Assembly: GCF_001423845.1 (NCBI RefSeq)
Contig: NZ_LMPM01000001.1
Coordinates: forward strand, 2,127,398 to 2,191,397
DNA: 64,000 nt
Origin: Sphingomonas sp. Leaf357
GTDB taxonomy: Bacteria > Pseudomonadota > Alphaproteobacteria > Sphingomonadales > Sphingomonadaceae
Reading direction: 5' to 3'
In this document: one piece after another, positions 43,077 through 51,597 of the stretch
Numbering within the stretch: the stretch's first letter is position 1
How the letters are laid out: every line of letters starts with the position of its first letter
Made by a program: the position numbers and the translations under genes
Notes under the pieces: model-generated
Databases searched by the model: none
Seen by the model: only the letters and a program-made list of their open reading frames with translations
Told to the model about the DNA's origin: nothing

Positions 43077-43841
43077 ATGTCGCTGTTCGATCTGACCGAC
43101 AAGGTCGCCATCATCACCGGCTCCACCAAGGGGATCGGGAAGGCGAGCGCGTTCGAGCTGGCCGAGCATGGCGCGAAGGTCGTGATCTCCAGCCGCAAGC
43201 AGGATGCGTGCGATGCAGTCGCAGCCGAGATCAACGCGAAATATGGCGAGGGGACCGCGATCGCGGTGGCGGCGAACATTTCCGACAAGGCCGGCTTGCA
43301 GCATCTGGTGGACGAGACCCGCGCGGCGTTCGGGCAGATCGACGTGCTGGTCTGCAACGCGGCATCCAACCCATATTACGGCCCGCAGAGCGGGATTACC
43401 GACGAGCAGTTCCGCAAGATCCTCGACAACAACATCATCTCCAACCACTGGCTGATCGGGATGGTCGCGCCGGAGATGCGGGCGCGGAAATCGGGCGCGA
43501 TCGTGATCGTCTCGTCTATCGGCGGGATCCGGGGGACGACGACGATCGGCGCGTACGCGATCTCCAAGGCGGCGGACATGCAATTGGCGCGCAACCTGGC
43601 GCACGAATTCGGGCCGGACAATGTGCGCATCAACTGCATCGCGCCGGGCCTGATCAAGACCGATTTCGCGCGCGCTTTGTGGGAGGATCCGGAGCGGATC
43701 GAGGCGGCGAACACGCGCGTGCCGCTGCGCCGCATCGGCGTGCCGGACGAGATCGCCGGGGCGGTCGTGTTCCTGAGCAGCCCGGCGAGCGCCTTCATGA
43801 CCGGGCAGTCGATCGTGATCGACGGCGGCGTGACGATCTAG
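43077..43841 (+). CDS. Short-chain dehydrogenase/reductase (SDR)
   Basis: A 254-residue NAD(P)-dependent oxidoreductase. Cofactor motif TGSTKGIGKA near 14-23, NAAS motif (CNAASNP), catalytic Ser in VSSIGG, and the active-site Tyr and Lys in YAISKAA. The C-terminus DGGVTI is typical. A GGGAG site precedes the ATG. It is the fourth gene of the acyl-CoA operon; candidate roles are 3-hydroxyacyl-CoA dehydrogenase, or interconversion of a 4-oxo and 4-hydroxy group as LvaD does (inference). Confidence 0.9.
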   Translation: MSLFDLTDKVAIITGSTKGIGKASAFELAEHGAKVVISSRKQDACDAVAAEINAKYGEGTAIAVAANISDKAGLQHLVDETRAAFGQIDVLVCNAASNPYYGPQSGITDEQFRKILDNNIISNHWLIGMVAPEMRARKSGAIVIVSSIGGIRGTTTIGAYAISKAADMQLARNLAHEFGPDNVRINCIAPGLIKTDFARALWEDPERIEAANTRVPLRRIGVPDEIAGAVVFLSSPASAFMTGQSIVIDGGVTI

Positions 43842-43850
43842 CCCCGGCAT

Positions 43851-43936
43851 GTCGTCCCGGCGGAGGCCGGGACCGCCGCGTGTGATGCGCGGCGGGTGCC
43901 TGAAACATAGCGGCCCCGGCCTCCGCCGGCGCGACG
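43851..43936. repeat. Inverted repeat, family C (copy 1)
   Basis: GTCGTCCCGGCGGAGGCCGG on the left and CCGGCCTCCGCCGGCGCGAC on the right. It occupies the space between the two SDR genes and its right end runs directly into the ribosome-binding site of the second. Other copies: 48030, 51511, 60896. Confidence 0.85.
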
Positions 43937-43945
43937 GAGATGGAC

Positions 43946-44749
43946 ATGACACAGCGTTTCACCGGCAAATCGATCATCGTCACCGGCGCGGGGTCGGGCA
44001 TCGGGCGGGCGGCGTCTCTGCTGTTCGCGCATGAGGGCGGGCAGGTGCTGTGCGCCGATATTTCCGATGCGGCGGAGGAAACCGCGGAAATGATCACGAA
44101 AGCCGGTGGCACCGCGCACGGCATCAGGATCGACGCTGGCAAGGAAGAGGACGTGATCCGCGCCGTGGCGGTGGCGTGCGAATATTATGACGGGCTGGAC
44201 GTGATGTTCGCCAATGCCGGTATTTCGGGCGGGATGGCCAACATCTTCGACACCGACGTGGCGCTGATCACCGAGGTGCTGCGGGTGAACCTGATCGGTC
44301 CCTATCTGGCGATCAAGCACGCCGCGCCGAAGATCGCCGAGCGGGGTGGCGGGGCGATCGTCCTGACCGCGAGCGTCGCGGGCATCCGATCGGGTGCCGG
44401 ATCGCCGGCATACTCCGCATCCAAGGCCGGGGTGATCAACCTCGCGATGGTCTCGGCGCAGCAGCTTTCGGGTTCGAACGTGCGCGTCAACGCGATCTGC
44501 CCCGGGCTGACGGAGACGGGCATGACCAAGCCGACGTTCGATTATGCGCGCGAGGCGGGCAAGATGGAGAAGGTCGGGCGGCTCAACCCGCTGCGGCGTG
44601 GCGCGCAGCCGGAGGAGCTGGCCAAGGTCGCGGCGTTCCTGGCCTCCGACGATGCGAGCTACGTCAACGGACAGGCGATCGCTGTGGATGGCGGGCTGTC
44701 GTCCAGCCATCCGGTGACGCGCCAGGAATATGGCAAGACGGCGGTATGA
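43946..44749 (+). CDS. Short-chain dehydrogenase/reductase (SDR)
   Basis: A 267-residue SDR. Cofactor motif TGAGSGIGRA, the aspartate after the second strand (CADISD) suggests NAD preference, NAG in FANAGIS, catalytic Ser in LTASVAG and YSASKAG for the Tyr and Lys. I choose the second ATG (43946) because GGAG lies 6 bases before it; the ATG at 43940 leaves no room for a Shine-Dalgarno. Last enzyme gene of the forward acyl-CoA operon, followed by a chemoreceptor-like gene. Likely a hydroxyacyl-CoA or secondary-alcohol dehydrogenase. Confidence 0.9.
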   Translation: MTQRFTGKSIIVTGAGSGIGRAASLLFAHEGGQVLCADISDAAEETAEMITKAGGTAHGIRIDAGKEEDVIRAVAVACEYYDGLDVMFANAGISGGMANIFDTDVALITEVLRVNLIGPYLAIKHAAPKIAERGGGAIVLTASVAGIRSGAGSPAYSASKAGVINLAMVSAQQLSGSNVRVNAICPGLTETGMTKPTFDYAREAGKMEKVGRLNPLRRGAQPEELAKVAAFLASDDASYVNGQAIAVDGGLSSSHPVTRQEYGKTAV

Positions 44750-44800
44750 AATCGCAGATTGATTTAGATTAAATTAAATATGAGCGACTAGCGCACGATC

Positions 44801-45859
44801 ATGACGATACGCGACCCCGTTCCTGTCCCGACGCCGAGCTTCGCGCTCCGACAGGGTTCGCTTTGGACGGCGATCGATCGTTCGCAGTTGGTGATCGAGT
44901 TCGAGCTGGACGGGACGATATCCTGGGCGAACCAGCGGTTCCTCGATGCGATGGGCTATCGCTTCGACGAGGTGGTCGGGCAGCATCACCGGATGTTCTG
45001 CGAGGAAGCGTTCGCACGATCGACGGATTATCGGCGTTTCTGGGAAAAACTGGGACGCGGGGAATTCGATACCGGCGAGTACCGGCGTGTGGCTCGCGAT
45101 GGCTCCGTGGTGTGGTTGCGCGCGAGCTACAACCCGATCACCGACGACGAGGGCCGGCCGCAGAAGGTCCTGAAGATCGCCAGCGATGTGACCGCCGAGG
45201 CGCAGACCACGAGCGAATCGCTGGCCCGACGGCAGGCGATCGACCTGTCCAACGCCGTGGTCGAGTTCGACATGGCCGGGCGGGTGCTGAGCGCGAACGA
45301 CAATTTCGTCCGGCTGTTCGGCTATCGCCTCGGCGAAGTGACCGGCAAGCATCATCGCATGTTCTGCCATCCCAATCATGTCGGGTCGCTCGACTATCGC
45401 GCCTTCTGGGAAAAACTGCGCCAAGGGCAGTTCGATGTCGGGCGGTATGCGCGGATCGCGCGGGACGGCCGGGTGGTGTGGCTGCAGGCGAGCTATACGC
45501 CGGTGCTCGATGCCGCCGGACTGCCGGTAAAGGTGGTGAAATTCGCCAGCGACGTGACGGGCGAGGTGATGCTGGCCGAGGAGGTGCGCGTGCGCCTCGC
45601 CGAGAGCCAGGCGTTCCGGGAGGAAGCCGAAGCGCGGCGCTCCGAGGTCGAGACCATCTTGTCGCGCATGGCCGAAGTGGTCGAAACGATCGCCGGGATC
45701 GCCGCGCAGACCAACCTGCTGGCGCTGAACGCCACGATCGAAGCGGCGCGCGCCGGGGACGCCGGGCGGGGATTCGGCGTCGTCGCGTCGGAGGTGAAGA
45801 AGCTGGCGGCGGATACGCGCGCGGCGACCACCGCCGCGCGAGGGATGATGAAGGGCTAG
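44801..45859 (+). CDS. Soluble double-PAS protein with short MCP signalling tip
   Basis: A 352-residue cytoplasmic protein with no transmembrane segment. Two PAS domains of very similar sequence lie at ~22-130 and ~145-255; both contain the GxHHRMFC motif and a FWEKL(R/G)xG block, as in energy-taxis PAS proteins. They are followed by a short methyl-accepting-chemotaxis hairpin with the conserved tip [20 protein letters not shown]. The signalling domain is much shorter than in usual receptors and ends ~50 residues after the tip. It may report redox or substrate oxidation to CheA. It shares its stop codon bases (CTAG) with the convergent tesB. Confidence 0.85.
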   Translation: MTIRDPVPVPTPSFALRQGSLWTAIDRSQLVIEFELDGTISWANQRFLDAMGYRFDEVVGQHHRMFCEEAFARSTDYRRFWEKLGRGEFDTGEYRRVARDGSVVWLRASYNPITDDEGRPQKVLKIASDVTAEAQTTSESLARRQAIDLSNAVVEFDMAGRVLSANDNFVRLFGYRLGEVTGKHHRMFCHPNHVGSLDYRAFWEKLRQGQFDVGRYARIARDGRVVWLQASYTPVLDAAGLPVKVVKFASDVTGEVMLAEEVRVRLAESQAFREEAEARRSEVETILSRMAEVVETIAGIAAQTNLLALNATIEAARAGDAGRGFGVVASEVKKLAADTRAATTAARGMMKG

Positions 45860-46737
45860 TCGCGCAGCCGCATCAATCCTTCCTGCGCGACGCTGGCAAC
45901 GAGTCGACCGTCGCGACTGTAGATCTTGCCGCGGTTGAAGCTGCGGGCATGGCCGGCCCACGGGCTTTCGCAGGCGTAGAGCAGCCAGTCGTCGACGCGG
46001 AAATCCTCGTGCAGCCAGAGCGAATGATCGAGGCTGGCGCTCTGCAGGTTGCGGGTCATCCAGTTCACGCCGTGCGGCAACGTGCCGGTGCCGAGCAACG
46101 CCATGTCCGAAGCATAGGCCAGGATCGCGCGATGCATCGCCGCGTCGTCGCCGATCGGCGCGCAGATGCGGAACCAGCTGTCCTGGCGTGGCTCGGTCCT
46201 GCCGGGGTTGAGGAAATCGCGCGGGACGACCGGGCGGATCTCGATCGGGCGGGGGCGGGTGAAGTGCGCGCGGAAACGTTCGGGGATCGAATCCACCATC
46301 GCGGCGCGGACCTCGACGTCCGATTTCAGATCCTCCGGCGGGGGCACGTCTGGCATCGCGTCCTGATGATGCAGGCCGTCTTCTGGGACTTGCAGCGAAC
46401 AGGCCATGTTGAGGATCGGCTGGCCCTTCTGCATCGCGATGACCCGGCGCGTGGCGAAGCTCTTGCCGTCGAAATCGCGCACGACGCGGAACAGGATCGG
46501 ATAATCGTCATTGCCCGGCCGCATGAAATAGGCGTGGAGCGAATGGGCGATCTTGGGCGCGTCGGTGGAGCGCTGCGCGGCCTGAAGCGCCTGGGCGATG
46601 ACCTGACCGCCGAACACGCGTCCGTGGCCGTGGCCGTTGGCGATGCGCTTGCCGCGATAGAGATCGGTGTCGAGTTCCTCGACATCGAGAAGATCGCAGA
46701 GATTGGCGGTGAGCGCGGCGGGGGAGGGGTTGGTCAT
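45856..46737 (-). CDS. tesB: Acyl-CoA thioesterase II (TesB type)
   Basis: A 293-residue double-hotdog thioesterase that hydrolyses acyl-CoAs to free acid and CoA. The N-terminal [20 protein letters not shown], the [11 protein letters not shown] block and the late [19 protein letters not shown] match TesB/ACOT8. I start at the ATG at 46737 with AGGAG 6 bases upstream. It lies at the promoter-distal end of the minus-strand acyl-CoA cluster and its stop overlaps the stop of the convergent chemoreceptor-like gene. Likely releases excess acyl-CoA or a dead-end intermediate. Confidence 0.92.
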   Translation of the reverse strand: MTNPSPAALTANLCDLLDVEELDTDLYRGKRIANGHGHGRVFGGQVIAQALQAAQRSTDAPKIAHSLHAYFMRPGNDDYPILFRVVRDFDGKSFATRRVIAMQKGQPILNMACSLQVPEDGLHHQDAMPDVPPPEDLKSDVEVRAAMVDSIPERFRAHFTRPRPIEIRPVVPRDFLNPGRTEPRQDSWFRICAPIGDDAAMHRAILAYASDMALLGTGTLPHGVNWMTRNLQSASLDHSLWLHEDFRVDDWLLYACESPWAGHARSFNRGKIYSRDGRLVASVAQEGLMRLRD

Positions 46738-46751
46738 CGGCACTCCTGATA

Positions 46752-46883
46752 TCCTCCCCGGCACGGGGAGGGGGACCGCGAAGCGGTGGAGGGGGTGTGC
46801 CGGCAGCGTAGCGCTTGGGGAAGCCCCCCTCCACCATTCGCGTGAAGAACGCGAACGGTTCCCCTCCCCGTGCCGGGGAGGAG
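46752..46883. repeat. Inverted repeat, family D (copy 3)
   Basis: CCTCCCCGGCACGGGGAGGG on the left and CCCTCCCCGTGCCGGGGAGG on the right, with a paired interior. It lies between tesB and an acyl-CoA dehydrogenase gene, both on the minus strand. Confidence 0.85.
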
Positions 46884-46892
46884 CCTAGTGGG

Positions 46893-48020
46893 TCAATAGC
46901 CCGATAGCGTCGCCAGGCGATCGGCGTGGAAGTTCGCATCGCCGAACATCTCGGCGAGGACGCGGGCGCGCTTCATGTAGAAGCCGATATCGTATTCGTC
47001 GGTCATGCCGATGCCGCCGTGCATCTGCACGCCCTCCTGCACCGATAGCGTGGTGGCGAGCGCGGTCATCGCCTTGGCGACGGAGACGGCGTGATCCGCC
47101 TTGTCGCTACCTTCGTCGAGCAATTGCGCGGCCTTGAGGACGGCGGCGCGGGCGACTTCCATCTCGCTGTAGAGGTGTGCGGCGCGGTGCTGCAGCGCCT
47201 GGAAGCTCCCGATCGTCACGCCGAACTGCTTGCGCTCCTTGAGGTAACCGACGGTCATGTCCATCGCGCCGCCGCCGACGCCGAGCAGTTCGGCCGAGGC
47301 GCCAGTGCGGCCGGCGCGGAGCAGGCGGCCGAGCGGATGGGCACCGGCATCGACTTCGCCGATGACGGCGTCGGCGTCGATCTGGAAGTTGTCGAAGGTT
47401 ACGCGCGCGGCGAGGCTGGAATCGGCCAACCTTTCGGCATCACGTTGAATTCCGGGCAATGTTGGATCGACGGCGAACAAAGTAATGCCGTCAACGTCGC
47501 TCGCCGACCCGGAGGTGCGGGCGGCGACGATGATCAGGTCGGCGACATGGCCGTGGGTGACGAACTGCTTCCTGCCTGAAAGCCTGAAGCCGTTGCCCGA
47601 GCGTTCGGCCTTCAGGGCGACCTGTTCGCGATGCTTCGCACCCTCGTCGATCGCGAGCGCGGCGACGGTTTCGCCGGCGAGGATGCCGGGGAAATAGCGC
47701 GCAGCGTGGGGGGTGTTCTTCAGCGCCTCGACCGCGGCGACGGCGGTGGAGAGGAACGGCGAGGGGCTGAGATTGCGGCCGATCTCCTCCAGCACGATGC
47801 CCGCCTCGACATGGCCGAGGCCGAGGCCGCCATCCTCCTCGCCGATCAGGATGCCGGTGAAGCCCATTTCGGCGAAGGACTTCCACAGGTCGCGCGAGAA
47901 GCCGGCCTCGTCCCTGGCGTCGCGGAGTGCGCGCATGTGCGAGACGGGGGCGTTTTCGGCGACGAAATCCTTGGTGGTGTCGCGGAGCATTTGTTGTTCG
48001 TCGTTGAGATAGAGGGGCAT
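46893..48020 (-). CDS. Acyl-CoA dehydrogenase, probable beta-type subunit without catalytic Glu
   Basis: A 375-residue acyl-CoA dehydrogenase family protein, adjacent to a second one. It keeps the fold motifs (EEDGGLGLGHVEAG, VQMHGGIGMTDEYDIG) but the C-terminal part (RARVLAEMFGDANFHADRLA) lacks the YEG-type glutamate. This pairing of one subunit that has the base with one that lacks it is known from alpha2-beta2 acyl-CoA dehydrogenases of steroid and terpenoid side-chain degradation. I therefore predict a heteromeric enzyme with the gene at 48118. GGAG lies 6 bases before the ATG, at the edge of a repeat. Confidence 0.88.
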   Translation of the reverse strand: MPLYLNDEQQMLRDTTKDFVAENAPVSHMRALRDARDEAGFSRDLWKSFAEMGFTGILIGEEDGGLGLGHVEAGIVLEEIGRNLSPSPFLSTAVAAVEALKNTPHAARYFPGILAGETVAALAIDEGAKHREQVALKAERSGNGFRLSGRKQFVTHGHVADLIIVAARTSGSASDVDGITLFAVDPTLPGIQRDAERLADSSLAARVTFDNFQIDADAVIGEVDAGAHPLGRLLRAGRTGASAELLGVGGGAMDMTVGYLKERKQFGVTIGSFQALQHRAAHLYSEMEVARAAVLKAAQLLDEGSDKADHAVSVAKAMTALATTLSVQEGVQMHGGIGMTDEYDIGFYMKRARVLAEMFGDANFHADRLATLSGY

Positions 48021-48029
48021 TTGCTACTC

Positions 48030-48116
48030 CGTCGCCCCGGCGAAGGCCGGGGCCGCTGGGTTTGGGCAGTCGCCGCGTTTCATCACGCAGCGGTCCCGGC
48101 CTGCGCCGGGACGACG
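48030..48116. repeat. Inverted repeat, family C (copy 2)
   Basis: CCGTCGCCCCGGCGAAGGCC on the left and CGGCCTGCGCCGGGACGACG on the right. It fills the gap between the two paired acyl-CoA dehydrogenase genes and touches the stop of the upstream one. Confidence 0.85.
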
Positions 48117-48117
48117 A

Positions 48118-49308
48118 TCAGGTCGAAGGCAGTTCCAGGATCCGCTTGGCGATGATGTTGAGCTGCACCTCGCTGGTGCCGCCCTCGATCGAGTTCGCCT
48201 TGGTGCGCAGCCAGGCGCGGGGGGTGCCGCCGCCGGAGGAGCGATCGGATTCCCATTCGAGCGCGTCGGAGCCACCCGCCGACATCATCAGTTCGTAGCG
48301 GCTCTTGTTCAGCTCGGTGCCGTAATATTTCATCATCGAGGGCTGGGCGGGATGCGCGCGACCGGCCTTCAGCTCGTCGATGAAGCGCTCGCTCATCATG
48401 CCGAACGCCCTGGCGCGCACCTCGAACATGGCGATGTTGGCGCGCAGCAGCGGATCGGCGAGCTTGCCGTCGTGATCGAGGCCGACGGTGGCGATCGCAC
48501 CGTCGATCAGCGGATTGCCGCCGGTCGAGGCGAGGCCCATGCCGGAGATCATCTCGCGCTCGTGGCCGAGCAGATATTTGGCGACGTCCCAGCCCTTATT
48601 CTCTTCGTAGACGCGGTTGGCCTTGGGCACGCGGACATTGTCGAAGAAGGTTTCGCAGAACGGCGAATAGCCCGAGATCAGCAGGATCGGTTTGGTCGAG
48701 ACGCCTTCGCTGGCCATGTCGAACAGCACGAAGCTGATGCCGCCCTGCTTGTTGGTCTTGTCGGTGCGCACCAGACAGAAGATCCAGTCGGCCTTGTCGG
48801 CATAGCTCGTCCAGACCTTCTGGCCGTTGACGATATAATCGTCGCCGTCGCTTTCGGCCGAGGTGGCGAGGCTGGCGAGATCGGACCCGGCGTTCGGCTC
48901 GCTATAGCCCTGGCACCAGCGGATTTCGCCACGCGCGATCTTGGTGAGGTGCGTGAGCTTCTGTTCTTCGGTGCCGTATTTCAGCAGTGCCGGCCCGAGC
49001 ATCGAGATGCCGAAACTGTTCAGCGGGTTGCGGGCGCGGATCGCGGCCATTTCCTCGCGCAGGACCTTGGTTTCGGCCGGGGTGAGGCCACCGCCGCCGT
49101 ACGCCTTAGGCCAGTCGGGCACGGTCCAGCCCTTGGATGCCATCGCGTCCATCCAGGATTTCTGGGCGGGCGTGAGCATGGACTGATCGCGGCCGCCCCA
49201 GACGGCGTCCTTTTCGGAGCGGACCGGTTCGCGCATTTCGGGAGGGCAGTTCTCGGCGAGCCAGGCGCGGGTTTCGGTGCGGAACTGGTCGAGATTCGTA
49301 TCGGTCAT
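48118..49308 (-). CDS. Acyl-CoA dehydrogenase, probable alpha-type subunit
   Basis: A 396-residue acyl-CoA dehydrogenase. QGYSEPNAGSDLASL is the substrate/FAD motif region, NGQKVWTSYA follows, and the C-terminus ANSIEGGTSEVQLNIIAKRI contains the glutamate that serves as base in this subgroup. Together with the gene at 46893 it resembles the alpha and beta chains of heteromeric steroid or terpenoid side-chain acyl-CoA dehydrogenases. AGGAAG precedes the ATG. It follows the FadB-like gene on the minus strand, consistent with one beta-oxidation transcript. Confidence 0.9.
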   Translation of the reverse strand: MTDTNLDQFRTETRAWLAENCPPEMREPVRSEKDAVWGGRDQSMLTPAQKSWMDAMASKGWTVPDWPKAYGGGGLTPAETKVLREEMAAIRARNPLNSFGISMLGPALLKYGTEEQKLTHLTKIARGEIRWCQGYSEPNAGSDLASLATSAESDGDDYIVNGQKVWTSYADKADWIFCLVRTDKTNKQGGISFVLFDMASEGVSTKPILLISGYSPFCETFFDNVRVPKANRVYEENKGWDVAKYLLGHEREMISGMGLASTGGNPLIDGAIATVGLDHDGKLADPLLRANIAMFEVRARAFGMMSERFIDELKAGRAHPAQPSMMKYYGTELNKSRYELMMSAGGSDALEWESDRSSGGGTPRAWLRTKANSIEGGTSEVQLNIIAKRILELPST

Positions 49309-49329
49309 GGCTTCTTCCTTCTTCTGTCC

Positions 49330-49454
49330 CCCTCTACCCGCTGGCGGGGAGGGTAGGGGAGAGGGGCAGTCTCGGGCGACACCGCTGCCGCACTGCCCCT
49401 CTCCCTCGCTTCGGCTTCGCCTCGCTTGCCCTCTCCCCGCAAACGGGGAGAGGG
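49330..49454. repeat. Inverted repeat, family D (copy 4)
   Basis: CCCTCTACCCGCTGGCGGGG on the left and CTCTCCCCGCAAACGGGGAG on the right, with a partly paired interior. It lies between the FadB-like gene and the acyl-CoA dehydrogenase gene at 48118. Confidence 0.8.
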
Positions 49455-49458
49455 AAAA

Positions 49459-51489
49459 TCAGTTGAACTTGCCGCCGGACTCCGCCTTGCTCTTCAGCAG
49501 TTCGGCGACCGTGAAACCGTGCTTCTCCAGGCCGGCGACGATCTTGGGCAGGCCTTCGGTGTCGGCCCAGAACATCGGGCCGCCGCGATAGACCGGCCAG
49601 CCGTAGCCGTAGATCCACACGACATCGATGTCCGAGGCGCGCTGCGCCATCTTTTCCTCAAGGATCAGGGCGCCTTCGTTGACCATCGTGTAGAGCGTCT
49701 TCTCGATGATCTCCTCGTCGCTGATCTCGCGCTTCCGCAGGTTGGACTTGCTGCGGAAATCCTCGATGATCTCGGCCACGCGCGGGGACGGGGTCGGGTT
49801 CCGCTTCTCGTCGTAATCGTAGAAGCCCTTCTGGGTCTTCTGGCCCCAGCGGCCTTCGGCGGCGAGCGCGTCGCGGATGCTTTCGATGCGGTTGGGATCG
49901 CGATGCCAGCCGATATCGACGCCGGCGAGATCGCTCATCTGGAACGGCCCCATCGGCATGCCGAACGCGACATGCACCTTGTCGATCTGTTCCGGCGTCG
50001 CGCCTTCCATCAGCAACTTCATCGCCTCGACCTGACGCGGTTTGAGCATGCGGTTGCCGATGAAGCCGTCGCATACGCCGGCGACGACCGCGACCTTCCT
50101 GATCTTCTTGGACAGCGCCATGACGGTGGCGAGCACGTCATCCGCCGTCTTCGCGCCGCGCACGACCTCGAGCAGCTTCATGACGTTGGCGGGCGAGAAG
50201 AAGTGCATGCCGACCACGTCCTGCGGACGGCTGGTGGCGGCGGCGATCTCGTTCACGTCGAGATAGGAGGTGTTCGAGGCGAGGATCGCGCCGGGCTTGC
50301 AGATGCCGTCGAGCTTGGCAAAGATCTCCTTCTTCACGTCCATATTCTCGTACACCGCCTCGATGATCAGGTCGCAATCGGCGAGTGCGGAGAAATCGAG
50401 CGTCGGGGTCAGCGCGCCCATCGCGGCTTCGACCTGTTCGGGCTTGAGGCGGCCCTTGGCGGCGCTGGCCTCGTAATTCTTGCGGATCACGCCAGTACCG
50501 CGATCCAGTGCCTCCTGCGCCATCTCGACGATCGTGACGGGGATGCCGGCGGACAGGAAGTTCATGCTGATCCCGCCGCCCATCGTGCCGGCGCCGATCA
50601 CGCCGACCTTATTGATCGGGCGGAGCGCGATATCGGCGGCGATGCCGTCGATCTTGGCGGCCTGGCGCTCGGCGAAGAAGATGTGGCGCTGCGCGGCGGA
50701 CTGCGTGCCCATCATCAGCTTCATGAATTCCTGGCGCTCGAACGCGATGCCGTCCTCGAACGACGAGCCGTCGGCGGCCTTTTCGACGCAGGCGATGTTG
50801 GCGGCGGGCGCGTCGAAGCCGCGGAACTTGCGGGCGTTCTCCTTCTTGAACGCGGCGACCGCTTCGGGATCGGCCTTGGCGGTCTTCTGGCTGGCGATCG
50901 GCAGCGGCTTAACGTCGGCGACCTCGCGGGCGAAGGCGATGGCGTCGGCGATGAGGCTGTCTTCACCCGCGAGGCGATCGATCAGGCCGGCGTCGAGCGC
51001 CTTCTTGGCGCTGATCGGGTCGCCCTTCGCGGTCATTTCGAGCGCGAGCGGCACGCCGGCGATGCGCGGAATACGCTGCGTGCCGCCGGCGCCGGGGAGC
51101 AGGCCGAGCTTCACCTCCGGCGTGCCGATCTTCGCGCTGGGCACGGCGATGCGGTAATGGCAACCAAGCGTGACTTCGCAGCCGCCGCCGAGCGCGGTGC
51201 CGTGGATCGCGGCGATCACCGGCTTGTCCGAGGCCTCGATCTGCTCGATCACTTCGCCAAGGCCGGGGCCAACCATCGGTTTGCCGAATTCGGTGATGTC
51301 GGCACCGGCGAAGAAGGTGCGCCCGTCGCAGCGGATGACCACGGCCTTGATCGCGGCATCGGCGGCGGCCTCCTTCAGCCCGGCCTCGAGGCCCTGACGG
51401 ACGGCAGCTCCGAGCGCGTTCACCGGCGGGTTGTTGCTGATGATGACGAGCACGTCGTCATGGCGTTCGGTGGTGATCGGGCTGGTCAT
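49459..51489 (-). CDS. Bifunctional enoyl-CoA hydratase/3-hydroxyacyl-CoA dehydrogenase (FadB/FadJ-like)
   Basis: A 676-residue two-step beta-oxidation enzyme: N-terminal enoyl-CoA hydratase/isomerase domain (~1-190) with [13 protein letters not shown] oxyanion loop and [16 protein letters not shown], then the NAD-binding domain of 3-hydroxyacyl-CoA dehydrogenase from ~290 ([12 protein letters not shown]) with [17 protein letters not shown], and the dimerisation domain. The layout is that of the peroxisomal L-bifunctional type. ATG at 51489 with GGAGATC upstream. No thiolase gene is in the window, so the last step must be encoded elsewhere. Confidence 0.93.
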   Translation of the reverse strand: MTSPITTERHDDVLVIISNNPPVNALGAAVRQGLEAGLKEAAADAAIKAVVIRCDGRTFFAGADITEFGKPMVGPGLGEVIEQIEASDKPVIAAIHGTALGGGCEVTLGCHYRIAVPSAKIGTPEVKLGLLPGAGGTQRIPRIAGVPLALEMTAKGDPISAKKALDAGLIDRLAGEDSLIADAIAFAREVADVKPLPIASQKTAKADPEAVAAFKKENARKFRGFDAPAANIACVEKAADGSSFEDGIAFERQEFMKLMMGTQSAAQRHIFFAERQAAKIDGIAADIALRPINKVGVIGAGTMGGGISMNFLSAGIPVTIVEMAQEALDRGTGVIRKNYEASAAKGRLKPEQVEAAMGALTPTLDFSALADCDLIIEAVYENMDVKKEIFAKLDGICKPGAILASNTSYLDVNEIAAATSRPQDVVGMHFFSPANVMKLLEVVRGAKTADDVLATVMALSKKIRKVAVVAGVCDGFIGNRMLKPRQVEAMKLLMEGATPEQIDKVHVAFGMPMGPFQMSDLAGVDIGWHRDPNRIESIRDALAAEGRWGQKTQKGFYDYDEKRNPTPSPRVAEIIEDFRSKSNLRKREISDEEIIEKTLYTMVNEGALILEEKMAQRASDIDVVWIYGYGWPVYRGGPMFWADTEGLPKIVAGLEKHGFTVAELLKSKAESGGKFN

Positions 51490-51510
51490 GATGGATCTCC
51501 TGGAATTTCG

Positions 51511-51596
51511 CGTCATCCCGGCGGAGGCCGGGATCGCTGGTTTGAGGCAAACGTTCCGCGTAAAACACGGCGGCCCCGGCCTTCGCCGGGGTGACG
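51511..51596. repeat. Inverted repeat, family C (copy 3)
   Basis: CGTCATCCCGGCGGAGGCCG on the left and CGGCCTTCGCCGGGGTGACG on the right. It lies between the serine hydrolase and FadB-like genes and ends one base from the stop codon of the former. Confidence 0.85.
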
Positions 51597-51597
51597 G

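Noticed and set aside
41562..43952. 796-codon minus-strand open frame across the kinase and SDR genes
   Set aside because: It runs through two genes and an inverted repeat on the other strand and contains no recognisable domain; shadow frame.
49426..51594. Long plus-strand open frame (over 700 codons) opposite the FadB-like gene
   Set aside because: It mirrors a clearly recognisable protein on the other strand, its composition is Arg/Gly/Ala/Asp-rich shadow sequence, and it has no family motif. High GC makes long antisense frames common.
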